A DNA stretch of 64,000 bases from Pseudomonas sp. CBZ-4 (GTDB lineage Bacteria; Pseudomonadota; Gammaproteobacteria; Pseudomonadales; Pseudomonadaceae), in the NCBI RefSeq assembly GCF_000346755.1, contig NZ_ANNV01000166.1:39683-103682 (forward strand), read 5' to 3'. Every line of letters begins with the position of its first letter. Positions within the stretch are counted from its first letter, which is position 1. Below the pieces are notes generated by a model. It ran no database searches. It saw only the letters and a program-made list of their open reading frames with translations, and was not told the origin of the DNA. The position numbers and the translations under genes are program-made. Positions 8,167 through 16,922 of this stretch are shown in pieces.

Positions 8167-8787
8167 TTAAATCGGGTTGTCCAGATAACGCAGTGCCAGC
8201 TGCTCGGTCGCTTGCCGTGCCGGCGACAACAGGTGCGGCGCCACCAGCATCATGATCTGGTAGACCACCACCTGCACCTCGCCCTCGCGGTCGAGAATCC
8301 GTTGGTAGTCCAGGGAAAACAGCAGGGTCATGGTGATCTGCTCCACCAGTTGCCCCAGCGCCTGGGTGCCGCTGACCAGTTGCCCGGCCGCTTTCAGGCG
8401 GGCGAGCAATGACGCCAGGGTGCGCTTGAGCGCAGTGAGCAGGTTGCGAATGCCCTTGGCCAGTTTCGGCAGGCGTCCTGCCAGGTTCGACAAATCCTGG
8501 AACAGAAAGCGGTAGTGGGCCATGCGCTCGACGATCAGGTGCAGGAACAGCCAGTAATCCTGAGGCTCCAGTTGTGCCTCCGCCGGCGGGTCGAGCAGCG
8601 GTGCCAGTTCATTTTGGAAGCGCTCGAACAGCCCGAGCACCAGCGGCTCCTTGCCATGGAAGTGGTAGTAGAGGTTGCCGGGGCTGATCCCCATCTCATT
8701 GGCGACCTCCATGGTCGACACATTTGGCTCGCCCTTCTGGTTGAACAACTGCAGGGCACATTCAAGGATACGGTCGCGGGTCTTCAT
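8167..8787 (-). CDS. phaD: PhaD, TetR-family regulator of PHA genes
   Basis: A 206-residue TetR-type protein: N-terminal helix-turn-helix (about residues 20-45, with MEVANEMGISPGNLYYHFHGKE) and an alpha-helical ligand domain. It is the last gene of phaC1ZC2D, 27 bases after phaC2, which identifies it as PhaD. In P. putida PhaD activates phaC1 and phaI transcription. In most pseudomonads phaF follows immediately on the opposite strand; here it is about 7.6 kb away. Confidence 0.95.
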   Translation of the reverse strand: MKTRDRILECALQLFNQKGEPNVSTMEVANEMGISPGNLYYHFHGKEPLVLGLFERFQNELAPLLDPPAEAQLEPQDYWLFLHLIVERMAHYRFLFQDLSNLAGRLPKLAKGIRNLLTALKRTLASLLARLKAAGQLVSGTQALGQLVEQITMTLLFSLDYQRILDREGEVQVVVYQIMMLVAPHLLSPARQATEQLALRYLDNPI

Positions 8788-8814
8788 CCAGTCTTCTTAA
8801 TCTGATCGCTGAGC

Positions 8815-10497
8815 TCAGCGCACCCGCACGTAAGTGCCTGGCGCCGCTTCCATCGGTGGGTAATTCTGGTTGCCCAGGGCGGTGAGGGTTTCGCGCTGTA
8901 CGCCCGAGCGTTGCTGGATCCACTCCAGCCACTGCGGCCACCAACTGCCTTCGACGTGGTTGGCGTCGTAGTACCAGGCGCGCGGGTCGCTGCTCAGCTT
9001 GGGGTTTTCGACGTAGTTGGCCTTGGGGTTGCCCGGCGGGTTGAGGATGCTCTGGATATGCCCGCTGTTGGACAGCACGAAGCGCTTGTCGCCGCCCAGC
9101 AGTTGGGTGGAGCGATACACCGCGTCCCACGGTGTGATGTGGTCGTTGATCCCGGCGACGCTGAAGCTGTCCACCGTGACTTTCTGCAAGTCGATGGGCG
9201 TGCCGCACACCTCCAGGCCACCGGGATGGCTCAGCGGGTTGTGCTTGAAGAAGTCCAGCAGGTCGCCGTGCAGCGCGGCGGGCAGGCGCGTGTTGTCGTT
9301 GTTCCAGTACAGGATATCGAAGGCCGGTGGCTCCTTGCCCAACAGGTAGTTGTTGATCCAGTAGTTCCAGATCAGGTCGTTGGGGCGCATCCAGGCGAAC
9401 ACCTTGGCCATGTCGCGGCCATCCAGCACGCCTTGCTGATAGGAGCGGCGCTTGGCGGCCTCCAGGGTTTGCTCGTCGACGAACAGCGTGGCGGGGCTGT
9501 CGATCTGGCTGTCCAGCAGGCTCACCAGGTAGCTGGCACTGGAGATGCGCCGCAGCTGGCGCTTGGCTTGCAGGTGGCCTTGCAGGGCGGCGATGGTCAG
9601 GCCGCCGGCGCAGGCGCCCATCAGGTTGACCTCACGCGTGCCGGTGATCGCCCGGCACACGTTGAGCGCCTCTTCCAGCGCCGCGACGTAGGTGGACAGG
9701 CCCCACTCGCGGTGGCGCACATCCGGGTTGCGCCAGCTGACCATAAACGTCTGCAAACCGTTTTTCAGGGCGTACTGCACAAAGCTGTTGGCCGGGCTCA
9801 GGTCGAAGATGTAGTACTTGTTGATTTGCGGCGGTACCACCAGCAGTGGCTTGGCGTACTGTTTTTCGCTCATGGGCTTGTACTGGATCAGCTCCAGCAG
9901 CTCATTGCGAAACACCACCGAACCGGGCGTCGTCGCCACCGTCTTGCCGACTTCAAAGGCATGCTTGCTGACCTGGCGTGGCAGGCCGTTGTTGTGCAGC
10001 AGGTCTTCGACCAGGTTGGTCACGCCGCGCACCACGCTGTTGCCGCCGGAGTTGAGCAACTCCTTGATGGCCAGCGGGTTGAGCAGGGTGTTGGATGGGG
10101 AGACGGCATCGTTGAGCAGGGAAAAGGCGAAGTGCGCACGGGCGCGGTCATCGGCGCTGAGGGTGCTGTCGTCGATCCAGTGGCGGGTTTGTTTCTGCCA
10201 GCTCAGGTAGGCCTGCAAGCTGCGCCGGTACAGGGGGTTGAGCTTCCAGGTGGGGTCGATGAAGCGGCTGTCGTTGGGGTTGGGCTCGTGCACGGTTTCG
10301 CCCAGCAGGACGCGGCCCAGCTGACCACTCAATGCCCAGGCATGGCGGGCCGTGTGCACCGGGTTGCGCAAACCGTGGGCGGCCACGCTGCGCAGGGTCG
10401 AGAGCAAGTCCCGACCGCGCAGGCCGGTGATCGCATTTTGCGCATTGATAAACGCGGCCGGGGTGGGCGCCGGGTTCGTCACGGGTCTTTCTCGCAT
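8815..10497 (-). CDS. phaC2: PhaC2, class II medium-chain PHA synthase
   Basis: From ATG 10497, preceded by AAGGAG at 9-base spacing, the protein is 560 residues, the usual PhaC2 length; longer starts lack such a site. It polymerises (R)-3-hydroxyacyl-CoA into medium-chain PHA at the granule surface. Visible are the lipase-like box with nucleophile Cys (LMGACAGG), the Asp loop (AGINDHITPWD) and the catalytic His (SNSGHIQSILNPPGNPKA). It is closely related to PhaC1 encoded upstream, with phaZ between them. Confidence 0.97.
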   Translation of the reverse strand: MRERPVTNPAPTPAAFINAQNAITGLRGRDLLSTLRSVAAHGLRNPVHTARHAWALSGQLGRVLLGETVHEPNPNDSRFIDPTWKLNPLYRRSLQAYLSWQKQTRHWIDDSTLSADDRARAHFAFSLLNDAVSPSNTLLNPLAIKELLNSGGNSVVRGVTNLVEDLLHNNGLPRQVSKHAFEVGKTVATTPGSVVFRNELLELIQYKPMSEKQYAKPLLVVPPQINKYYIFDLSPANSFVQYALKNGLQTFMVSWRNPDVRHREWGLSTYVAALEEALNVCRAITGTREVNLMGACAGGLTIAALQGHLQAKRQLRRISSASYLVSLLDSQIDSPATLFVDEQTLEAAKRRSYQQGVLDGRDMAKVFAWMRPNDLIWNYWINNYLLGKEPPAFDILYWNNDNTRLPAALHGDLLDFFKHNPLSHPGGLEVCGTPIDLQKVTVDSFSVAGINDHITPWDAVYRSTQLLGGDKRFVLSNSGHIQSILNPPGNPKANYVENPKLSSDPRAWYYDANHVEGSWWPQWLEWIQQRSGVQRETLTALGNQNYPPMEAAPGTYVRVR

Positions 10498-10585
10498 GAG
10501 CCAACACTCCTTCGTCAAGCCATCAACAGGCACGCCAATTCAGAACCATAGTCGGTTCCTGGCAAGTTGCGCGGCGGTGTGGTCC

Positions 10586-11431
10586 TTACACCGCCGGGCG
10601 CGGATGAATCACCGCACGCATGCGCTCCTCTTCGAGAAATTTCATGATGATCGGCGCCACGGCTTCGGCCCGGGTGATCAGGAACAGGTGGCCATCATCG
10701 ATGATGTGCAGCTGTGCATTGGGAATGCGCCAGGCGAGCATGCGCATGTTGATCAGCGGGATCAGCGGGTCGTCGTCCCCCGCCAGCACCAGGGTCGGCT
10801 GGCGGATCTTGTGCAGCCAATGGATGCTGGTCCAGCCCAGCCCGGCGAACAGTTGCCAGTAGTAACCGAGCTTGCCGGCCGAGCGCACTTTGCTCGCGTG
10901 TTCGGCGGCGAGCTTCGAGTCGCGGCGGAACGAGCCGCCATAGATCATCGGCGCGATGCGCACCACATGGGACGGTTGGATATAGCGGCGCGGGCTGGCC
11001 ATCAGCCACAGCACCTTCGGCTTGCCCGGCACCATCACCGCGCCGGCTGCCGTGGCCGCAAGAATCAGCTTCTTGCAGCGCTCGGGGTAATCGTAGGCGA
11101 ATTGCTGCGCCAGCGCGCCGCCCCACGACACGCCCACCACGCTCACCTGGCCGTAGTCGAGGTAATCGAGCATGCGCGCCGTGAGCTTGGCCAGGCCGGG
11201 AAACCGGTAAGGCCGCTTGGGTGTCGACGAGCCGCCGACGCCGGGGACGTCGAAGGCGATCACCTCCAGGTCCGGGTCCAGCGCCTGGACGAACGGAAAC
11301 ACCAACTCAAGGTTGGCGCCGATGCCATTGAAGATCAGCAGCGGCGTCAAGTGAGGCTTGCCCGGGCGCACCGCCGTGCGGATGGTCTGGCCATCCAGGT
11401 CGATGGTGCGGAAGATGAACGGTTGCGGCAT
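10586..11431 (-). CDS. phaZ: PhaZ, intracellular PHA depolymerase
   Basis: An alpha/beta-hydrolase of 281 residues from ATG 11431 (a TTG at 11437 would add two). The nucleophile elbow GVSWGG places the catalytic Ser at residue 102; the acid and base lie in AGDDDPLIP and DDGHLF. The sequence is near-identical in style to P. putida PhaZ. It hydrolyses stored PHA to 3-hydroxy acids at the granule. Position between phaC1 and phaC2 is the conserved arrangement. Confidence 0.97.
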   Translation of the reverse strand: MPQPFIFRTIDLDGQTIRTAVRPGKPHLTPLLIFNGIGANLELVFPFVQALDPDLEVIAFDVPGVGGSSTPKRPYRFPGLAKLTARMLDYLDYGQVSVVGVSWGGALAQQFAYDYPERCKKLILAATAAGAVMVPGKPKVLWLMASPRRYIQPSHVVRIAPMIYGGSFRRDSKLAAEHASKVRSAGKLGYYWQLFAGLGWTSIHWLHKIRQPTLVLAGDDDPLIPLINMRMLAWRIPNAQLHIIDDGHLFLITRAEAVAPIIMKFLEEERMRAVIHPRPAV

Positions 11432-11479
11432 GCTCAAGCCCTGTGAAGTGGTGCTGTTTATCTGTAGGAACTCGGTCCA

Positions 11480-11569
11480 TGTGGGAGCTGGCTTGCCTGC
11501 GATGGCATTCTTCCAGCCAGCCCATCAGCTCACTGGCCCACCGCTATCGCAGGCAAGCCAGCTCCCACA
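11480..11569. repeat. REPIN between phaC1 and phaZ
   Basis: TGTGGGAGCTGGCTTGCCTG at the left and its inverted complement ending AGCTCCCACA at the right, separated by a short loop region. It belongs to the same family as about ten other copies in the window. On the mRNA it forms a long stem between phaC1 and phaZ and may affect relative expression or RNA stability. Confidence 0.92.
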
Positions 11570-11596
11570 CTGACTGCATTTCAGCCATACATCTGG

Positions 11597-13276
11597 TTAT
11601 CGTTCGTGTACGTAGGTGCCCGGTGCCGCTTCCGCTGCGGCGTAAGTTTTGTTACCCAAACTCGTCGGAGCCTTCTTCAATTTACCCGCCCGCTCCGCCT
11701 GCCACGCCTGCCAATGCAACCACCAGGAATCGGTGTGCTTGGTCGCATTCTCCTGCCAGTCCAGCGGTGTCGCCGTCAGGCTGTCGCTGGTCTGGTAGCG
11801 CGCCTTGGGGTTGCCCGGCGGGTTGAGGATGCTCTGGATATGCCCGCTGCTGGACAGCACGAACTCGACCTTGCCGCCAAACAGCTGTGCCGACTTGTAG
11901 CAGGACTGCCACGGCGTGATGTGGTCGTTGGTGCCGGCCAGTGCGTAGATATCCGCGGTGACCTGCTTGAGGTCGATGGGCGTGCCGCACACTTCCAGGG
12001 CATTGGCGCGGACCAGCGGGTTGTTCTTGAACAGCTCGATCAGGTCGCCATGGAAAGCCGCCGGCAAGCGCGTGGTGTCGTTGTTCCAGAACAGGATGTC
12101 GAACACCGGTGGCTCGTTGCCCAGCAGGTAGTTGTTGACCCAGTAGTTCCAGATCAGGTCGTTGGGGCGCATCCAGGCGAACACCTTGGCCATGTCGCGG
12201 CCTTCGAGCACGCCGGCCTGGTAGGAGTGGCGCTTGGCCGCTTCCAGGGTTTGCTCATCGACGAACAACGCCACCTGGGTGTCCAGGGTGGTGTCCAGCA
12301 CGCTGACCAGCAGGGTCAGGGCGTTGACCTTTTTCTCCCCCAGCGCGGCGTAATGGCCGAGCAGGGCGGTGCAGGTGATGCCACCGGAGCAGGCGCCGAG
12401 CATGTTGATGTCTTTGCTGCCGGTGATCGCGGTGACCACATCCACCGCTTCCTTGAGCGCCTCGATATAGGTCGACAGCCCCCACTCGCGCTGGGCCTTG
12501 GTCGGGTTGCGCCAGCTGACGATAAAGGTCTGCTGGCCGTTGCGCAGGCAGAAGCGCGCCAGGCTCTTATCCGGGCTCAGGTCGAAGACATAGAATTTGT
12601 TGATCTGCGGCGGCACCACCAGCAGCGGGCGCTCGTGCACCTGTTCGGTGATTGGCTTGTACTGGATCAGCTCCAGCACGTCGTTGCGAAATACCACCGC
12701 GCCTTCGCTGGTGCCCAGGGTCTTGCCCACTTCAAAGGCGCCCATGTTGACCTGGCTCGGCATGCCGCCGTTGTGCACCATGTCCTTGGCCAGGTGGGAC
12801 AAACCGTCCAGCAGGCTTTTGCCGCCGGTTTCAAAGAAGCGTTTGACCGCTGCCGGGTTCGCCGCACTGTTGGTGGGCGCCATGGCTTCGGTCATCAGGT
12901 TGATCACGAAGTGGCCGCGGCTGATGTCCTGTTCCGACAGGTTGCTGTCGCCGATCCAGTCGTGCAGTTCCTTGCGCCACGCCAGGTAGGTTTGCAGATA
13001 GCGCTTGTAGAGCGGGTTCTGGCTCCAGGCGGGGTCGTGAAAGCGACGGTCATCGCTCTCGGGCACCAGCTCGGATTTGCCGAACATCACGTTCTTCAGT
13101 TCGACGCCAAAGTGGGCGACGTGCTTGACGCTGTGCAACGGTTGCTTGATGGCTTGGGTCAGCACCATCTTCGCCGAGGCGAGTAAATCCTTTTTCCGTA
13201 ACGCGATGATCGGGTTGAGCCCCAGGGTGTTTTCCGAGGCCTGGCGTTTCAAGTCATCGTTGTTCTTGTTACTCAT
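11597..13276 (-). CDS. phaC1: PhaC1, class II medium-chain PHA synthase
   Basis: A 559-residue synthase starting at ATG 13276 with TGGAG 9-10 bases upstream. The nucleophile Cys lies in MLGACSGG (about residue 296), followed by the acid loop AGTNDHITPW and the His in SSSGHIQSILNPPGNPKA. It polymerises 3-hydroxyacyl-CoA. It is first in the phaC1-phaZ-phaC2-phaD operon and is preceded by a sigma-54-like promoter at 13393-13408. Confidence 0.97.
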   Translation of the reverse strand: MSNKNNDDLKRQASENTLGLNPIIALRKKDLLASAKMVLTQAIKQPLHSVKHVAHFGVELKNVMFGKSELVPESDDRRFHDPAWSQNPLYKRYLQTYLAWRKELHDWIGDSNLSEQDISRGHFVINLMTEAMAPTNSAANPAAVKRFFETGGKSLLDGLSHLAKDMVHNGGMPSQVNMGAFEVGKTLGTSEGAVVFRNDVLELIQYKPITEQVHERPLLVVPPQINKFYVFDLSPDKSLARFCLRNGQQTFIVSWRNPTKAQREWGLSTYIEALKEAVDVVTAITGSKDINMLGACSGGITCTALLGHYAALGEKKVNALTLLVSVLDTTLDTQVALFVDEQTLEAAKRHSYQAGVLEGRDMAKVFAWMRPNDLIWNYWVNNYLLGNEPPVFDILFWNNDTTRLPAAFHGDLIELFKNNPLVRANALEVCGTPIDLKQVTADIYALAGTNDHITPWQSCYKSAQLFGGKVEFVLSSSGHIQSILNPPGNPKARYQTSDSLTATPLDWQENATKHTDSWWLHWQAWQAERAGKLKKAPTSLGNKTYAAAEAAPGTYVHER

Positions 13277-13392
13277 CTACGACGCTCCATTGTCCGAAAG
13301 ACGAGTACCCGTTACCGCTGTGCACCCAATATCGATACACAACACAAGCCAGGTACTGCGACTCGGGTGACCGTTGATACCGCATCGTCAAA

Positions 13393-13408
13393 TGCAGGGA
13401 ACTTGCCA
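13393..13408 (-). promoter_or_regulatory. Candidate sigma-54 (RpoN) promoter for phaC1
   Basis: Read on the minus strand the site is TGGCAAG, four bases, CTGCA. GG at -24 and GC at -12 have exactly the required spacing, and 14 of the conserved features fit the TGGCACG-N4-TTGCA consensus closely. It lies 117 bases upstream of the phaC1 start. RpoN control would link PHA synthesis to nitrogen status, as reported for some pseudomonads. Confidence 0.65.
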
Positions 13409-13447
13409 GTTCCATTGGTTACCCGAGTTTAATTTTTTTCGCAAGCG

Positions 13448-13462
13448 GGCCAATCATTGGCC
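13448..13462. promoter_or_regulatory. 15-base palindrome upstream of the phaC1 promoter, candidate operator
   Basis: GGCCAAT-C-ATTGGCC is a perfect 7-1-7 palindrome 40 bases upstream of the sigma-54-like site, a position suitable for an activator. PhaD, a TetR-type activator encoded in the same operon, is one candidate ligand; this is inference only. Confidence 0.4.
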
Positions 13463-13525
13463 ACGCGACAGGGCATTCAAGCAGATGAAATTAGAAAATG
13501 CCCTCTAAAGAGCAAGACCCTTGGG

Positions 13526-13903
13526 CTAGAGCATCAGCCGCACGACCGACTGGCTCGGGTCGCGGGTTTTTCCGGCGGCTTTGAGTTCAGCCAAATAATC
13601 GGCCCACAGCGCGTCCTGGCGAACGGCCAGTTGGTAGAGGTAGTCCCAGGTGAACAGTCCGCTGTCATGGCCATCGTCGAAGGTCAATTTCAGTGCGTAC
13701 TGGCCGGCCGGTTCGATCTTGGTCAGGCGCACGTTGAGCTTGCCGAATTGCAGGATCGGCTTGCCGTGGCCCTGGACCTCGGCGGAAGGCGAGTGGGTGC
13801 GCAGCAGCTCGGCGGGGAGTTGGTACACCTCGTCGGGACCGTAGGTGAGGCCGAGGGTGTTGGAGGTTTTGTGCAGGTTTACGGCAGTAGGGAATTTGGT
13901 CAT
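13526..13903 (-). CDS. DUF971 (gamma-butyrobetaine hydroxylase N-terminal-like) protein
   Basis: A 125-residue protein matching the small stand-alone DUF971 family (LHKTSNTLGLTYGPDEVYQLPAELLR, and the late GHDSGLFTWDYLYQL). The domain is the zinc-binding N-terminal part of gamma-butyrobetaine hydroxylase, but the usual Cys ligands are not obvious here, as in other proteobacterial members. It conventionally sits between hslU and phaC1. The biochemical role is not established. Confidence 0.85.
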   Translation of the reverse strand: MTKFPTAVNLHKTSNTLGLTYGPDEVYQLPAELLRTHSPSAEVQGHGKPILQFGKLNVRLTKIEPAGQYALKLTFDDGHDSGLFTWDYLYQLAVRQDALWADYLAELKAAGKTRDPSQSVVRLML

Positions 13904-13934
13904 GGCGATAATCCTGAAGAAACCGGCTCAACAA

Positions 13935-14054
13935 TGTGGGAGCTGGCTTGTGTGGGAGCTGGCTTGCCTGCGATGGCATCACCTCGGTATCACTGATACA
14001 CCGAGGTGCCTGCATCGCGGGCAAGCCCGGCTCCCACACAAGCCAGCTCCCACA
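13935..14054. repeat. Nested REPIN between hslU and the DUF971 gene
   Basis: The outer arm TGTGGGAGCTGGCTTG (13935-13950) is followed at once by a complete REPIN (13951-14038), after which the mirrored outer arm (14039-14054) closes the structure. The core of the outer element is missing. The inner element also has a central hairpin (CACCTCGGTAT with its complement near 14000-14007). Confidence 0.88.
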
Positions 14055-14066
14055 CTTAAGTAGGGC

Positions 14067-15404
14067 TTACAGGATATAACGAGACAAGTCTTCGTTCTGC
14101 GCCAATTCGCCCAGATGGCTGTTGACGTAATCCGCGTCGATCTTGATCACTTCGCCATTCTGCGCACCGGCCAGGTCGCCGGCACTGAAGGACACTTCCT
14201 CGAGCAAACGCTCCAGCAAGGTGTGCAAACGACGCGCCCCGATGTTCTCGGTCTTCTCGTTGACCTGCCAGGCAATCTCCGCCAGGCGCTTGATGCCGTC
14301 CGGCTGGAACTCGATGCCCAGACCTTCGGTTTTCAGCAGCTCACGGTACTGCTCGGTGAGCGACGCATGCGGCTCGCTGAGGATGCGTTCGAAGTCGCCC
14401 GGGGTCAGCGCCTTGAGTTCCACGCGAATCGGCAGGCGGCCTTGCAGCTCCGGCACCAGGTCGCTTGGCTTGCTCAGGTGGAATGCACCGGAGGCAATAA
14501 ACAGGATGTGGTCGGTCTTGACCATGCCCAGCTTGGTGTTCACCGTGCAGCCTTCGATCAGCGGCAGCAGGTCGCGCTGTACGCCTTCGCGGGAGACATC
14601 GACGCCACCGGAGTTGCCGCGCTTGGCCACCTTGTCGATCTCATCGATAAACACGATACCGTGCTGCTCGACGGCTTCCAGGGCCTTGGCCTTGAGTTCT
14701 TCCTCGTTCACCAGGCGCCCGGCTTCTTCGTCGCGCACCAGTTTCAGCGCTTCCTTCACCTTGAGCTTGCGGCTTTTCTTCTTGCCCTTGCCCATGTTGG
14801 CGAACAGGTTCTGCAACTGGCTGGTCATTTCTTCCATGCCAGGCGGCGCAGAGATATCGACGCCGGAGACTTCGGCCACTTCGATCTCGATTTCCTTGTC
14901 GTCCAGCTGGCCTTCACGCAGGCGCTTGCGGAACAGTTGGCGGGTGTTGCTATCCGAGCTCGGCGCGGGGTCTTCGTTGAAACCCATGCGTGCCGGTGGC
15001 AGCAGGGCGTCGAGGATGCGCTCTTCGGCGGCGTCTTCGGCGCGGTGGCTGACCTTGGTCATTTCCTGTTCGCGCAGCAGCTTCAGCGCGGCGTCGGCGA
15101 GGTCACGGATGATCGACTCGACGTCGCGGCCCACATAGCCCACTTCGGTGAACTTGGTGGCTTCGACCTTGATGAACGGCGCGTTGGCCAGCTTGGCCAG
15201 ACGACGGGCGATTTCGGTTTTACCGACGCCGGTAGGACCGATCATCAGGATGTTCTTTGGCGTGACTTCAACACGCAGTTCTTCGGGCAGTTGCATCCGG
15301 CGCCAGCGGTTACGCAGCGCGATGGCAACGGCGCGCTTGGCATCGTCCTGGCCGATGATATGGCGGTTGAGTTCGTGGACGATTTCGCGGGGAGTCATGG
15401 ACAT
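14067..15404 (-). CDS. hslU: HslU, ATPase subunit of the HslUV protease
   Basis: 445 residues from ATG 15404 (MSMTPREIVHEL), the usual HslU start. Walker A GPTGVGKT at about 56-63, Walker B VFIDEID, the I-domain insertion in the middle, and the C-terminal tail ending SRYIL that docks into HslV. It unfolds substrates and feeds them to HslV in the cytoplasm. The gene lies 37 bases after hslV in one operon; no sigma-32 promoter was confidently seen upstream of hslV. Confidence 0.97.
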   Translation of the reverse strand: MSMTPREIVHELNRHIIGQDDAKRAVAIALRNRWRRMQLPEELRVEVTPKNILMIGPTGVGKTEIARRLAKLANAPFIKVEATKFTEVGYVGRDVESIIRDLADAALKLLREQEMTKVSHRAEDAAEERILDALLPPARMGFNEDPAPSSDSNTRQLFRKRLREGQLDDKEIEIEVAEVSGVDISAPPGMEEMTSQLQNLFANMGKGKKKSRKLKVKEALKLVRDEEAGRLVNEEELKAKALEAVEQHGIVFIDEIDKVAKRGNSGGVDVSREGVQRDLLPLIEGCTVNTKLGMVKTDHILFIASGAFHLSKPSDLVPELQGRLPIRVELKALTPGDFERILSEPHASLTEQYRELLKTEGLGIEFQPDGIKRLAEIAWQVNEKTENIGARRLHTLLERLLEEVSFSAGDLAGAQNGEVIKIDADYVNSHLGELAQNEDLSRYIL

Positions 15405-15441
15405 AGTGTTTGGCGGCCTCAAGCGGGAATAAGCCTACGGC

Positions 15442-15972
15442 TTACTCGGCGAGGTCCTGCTCCTCAATGGTCAGGTTGTGGTTGGTGAACACGCAGATAT
15501 CGCCGGCGATGCCCAAGGCGGTCTCGACGATTTCACGGGCCGACAGGTCGGTTTTCTTCAACAGCGCGCTGGCCGCAGCCTGGGCGTAGCCGCCACCGGA
15601 ACCCATGGCGATCAAGCCGTTTTCTGGCTCGACCACGTCACCGTTGCCGGTGATGATCAGGGAGGCGTCTTTGTTGGCCACGGCGAGCATGGCTTCCAGG
15701 CGGCTGAGGGAACGGTCGGTACGCCATTCCTTGGCGAGTTCGACCGCCGCGCGCACGAGGTGGCCCTGGTGTTTTTCCAGTTGGCCTTCGAAACGTTCGA
15801 ACAGGGTGAAGGCGTCGGCGGTGGCACCGGCAAAACCGGCAAGCACCTGGCCGTGGTACAGGCGGCGCACTTTCTTGGCGTTGCCTTTCATCACGGTGTT
15901 GCCGAGGGAAACCTGGCCGTCGCCGCCCATGACGACTTTGCCGTGGCGACGTACTGAAACGATGGTGGTCAA
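15442..15972 (-). CDS. hslV: HslV, peptidase subunit of the HslUV protease
   Basis: The start is a TTG at 15972, giving MTTIVSVRRHGKVV and 176 residues, the family's normal length, with GGAGA upstream; longer in-frame extensions are not conserved sequence. After removal of Met the N-terminal Thr is the catalytic nucleophile. The GDGQVSLG and GSGGGYAQAAA segments are typical. It forms the dodecameric proteolytic core with HslU. Confidence 0.97.
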   Translation of the reverse strand: MTTIVSVRRHGKVVMGGDGQVSLGNTVMKGNAKKVRRLYHGQVLAGFAGATADAFTLFERFEGQLEKHQGHLVRAAVELAKEWRTDRSLSRLEAMLAVANKDASLIITGNGDVVEPENGLIAMGSGGGYAQAAASALLKKTDLSAREIVETALGIAGDICVFTNHNLTIEEQDLAE

Positions 15973-16118
15973 GGGGAGAGTCTCCACGCAGCGGGGCGAA
16001 AATGCCCTGGTGAAAACTGATATGGGGGTGGTGGGGGGGATTTCAACCGTGGGGGTGGTGTGCGGACGAGTGGTGTGTATTGATCTGACACATTCTTCAG
16101 AACACCCAGAAACCAAAT

Positions 16119-16207
16119 GTGGGAGCTGGCTTGCCTGCGATAGCGGTGTGTCAGTCACTGAAAATATTGACTGTTACACCGCTATCGCAGGCAAGCCAGC
16201 TCCCACA
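16119..16207. repeat. REPIN between the SPOR-protein gene and hslV
   Basis: Arms TGTGGGAGCTGGCTTGCCTG and its complement, with inner arms GCGATAGCGGTGT and ACACCGCTATCGC also pairing, so the whole element can form one long hairpin. Confidence 0.92.
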
Positions 16208-16219
16208 TTTTGATCGGTG

Positions 16220-16921
16220 TCAGCGGCTCTGGCGTTGTTGTAACAACAGGTTGCTAAACCCAGCGCCGGCCAGTTGCTTCTGTGCCACGGTCAGCTGTTC
16301 ACGGTTGCTGAACGGCCCCACCAGCACGCGATACCAGGTCGCGTCCTTCACCGTGCCGGACTCCACCGTCACCGCCTGGCCCAGCAGAATGATCTGCGCC
16401 CGTACGCGATCCGCATCCGCCTGCTTGGGGAACGAGCCCGCTTGCAGGAAGAACTTGGTCACCGGCGCTGCCTTGGTTTCGGCAACCGGCGGCGGTGGCG
16501 GTGGGGTGATCCCGGCCAAGGCGGCCTGGGCACGTGCCGTGTCGATCTTCGCCGCTTCCGCTGGGGTCACCGGGGTGGTCGGCACTTGTGGCGTCGGCAG
16601 GGTTTTCTCCGGCACGGCGTCAGGCGGCACGATCACTTCCGATTCCGGCAGCAGGGTGTAGAAGTCGTACTTCGGCTTCACCGGTGCCGTCGGGCTCGGC
16701 GCAGTCTTGTTGGCTTCGGCCATTTTCGTGGCCTTCTGCTGTTCCTGCTTGACCCGTTTGACGTCGTCGCCCTTGCCCGGGTCCAGCTTCATCAGGAACA
16801 CGATAAACGCGCCCACGGTAAGACCGATGGCCATCCACAACCAGCCCGGAATCGGCTTCTTCGCCGGGGCCTGGTAGCGGCTGGCGCCGCGCTTGGGTGC
16901 AGGTTTTTTCTTGGCAGCCAA
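16220..16921 (-). CDS. SPOR-domain membrane protein (FtsN-like)
   Basis: 233 residues: a basic cytoplasmic N-terminus (MAAKKKPAPKRG), one transmembrane segment at about 26-44, a Pro/Ala/Lys-rich periplasmic linker, and a C-terminal SPOR domain (about 150-225, FFLQAGSFPKQADADR to WYRVLVGPF). SPOR domains bind denuded septal peptidoglycan. Its gene sits between argS and hslVU, as ftsN does near hslVU in enterobacteria. Probably a cell-division protein; whether it is the true FtsN functionally is not shown. Confidence 0.85.
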   Translation of the reverse strand: MAAKKKPAPKRGASRYQAPAKKPIPGWLWMAIGLTVGAFIVFLMKLDPGKGDDVKRVKQEQQKATKMAEANKTAPSPTAPVKPKYDFYTLLPESEVIVPPDAVPEKTLPTPQVPTTPVTPAEAAKIDTARAQAALAGITPPPPPPVAETKAAPVTKFFLQAGSFPKQADADRVRAQIILLGQAVTVESGTVKDATWYRVLVGPFSNREQLTVAQKQLAGAGFSNLLLQQRQSR

Positions 16922-16922
16922 C

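Noticed and set aside
8911..10551. 546-codon plus-strand frame opposite phaC2, and a similar one opposite phaC1 (11606-13186)
   Set aside because: Both mirror homologous synthases, which is why they look alike to each other; they are not a duplicated gene family.
13448..13475. TGGCC..CGCTTGC on the minus strand as a second sigma-54 site before phaC1
   Set aside because: Spacing between GG and GC is three bases too short.
15973..16158. 62-residue N-terminal extension of HslV to an upstream start
   Set aside because: It would bury the catalytic Thr that must be N-terminal; the TTG at 15972 gives the standard 176-residue protein.
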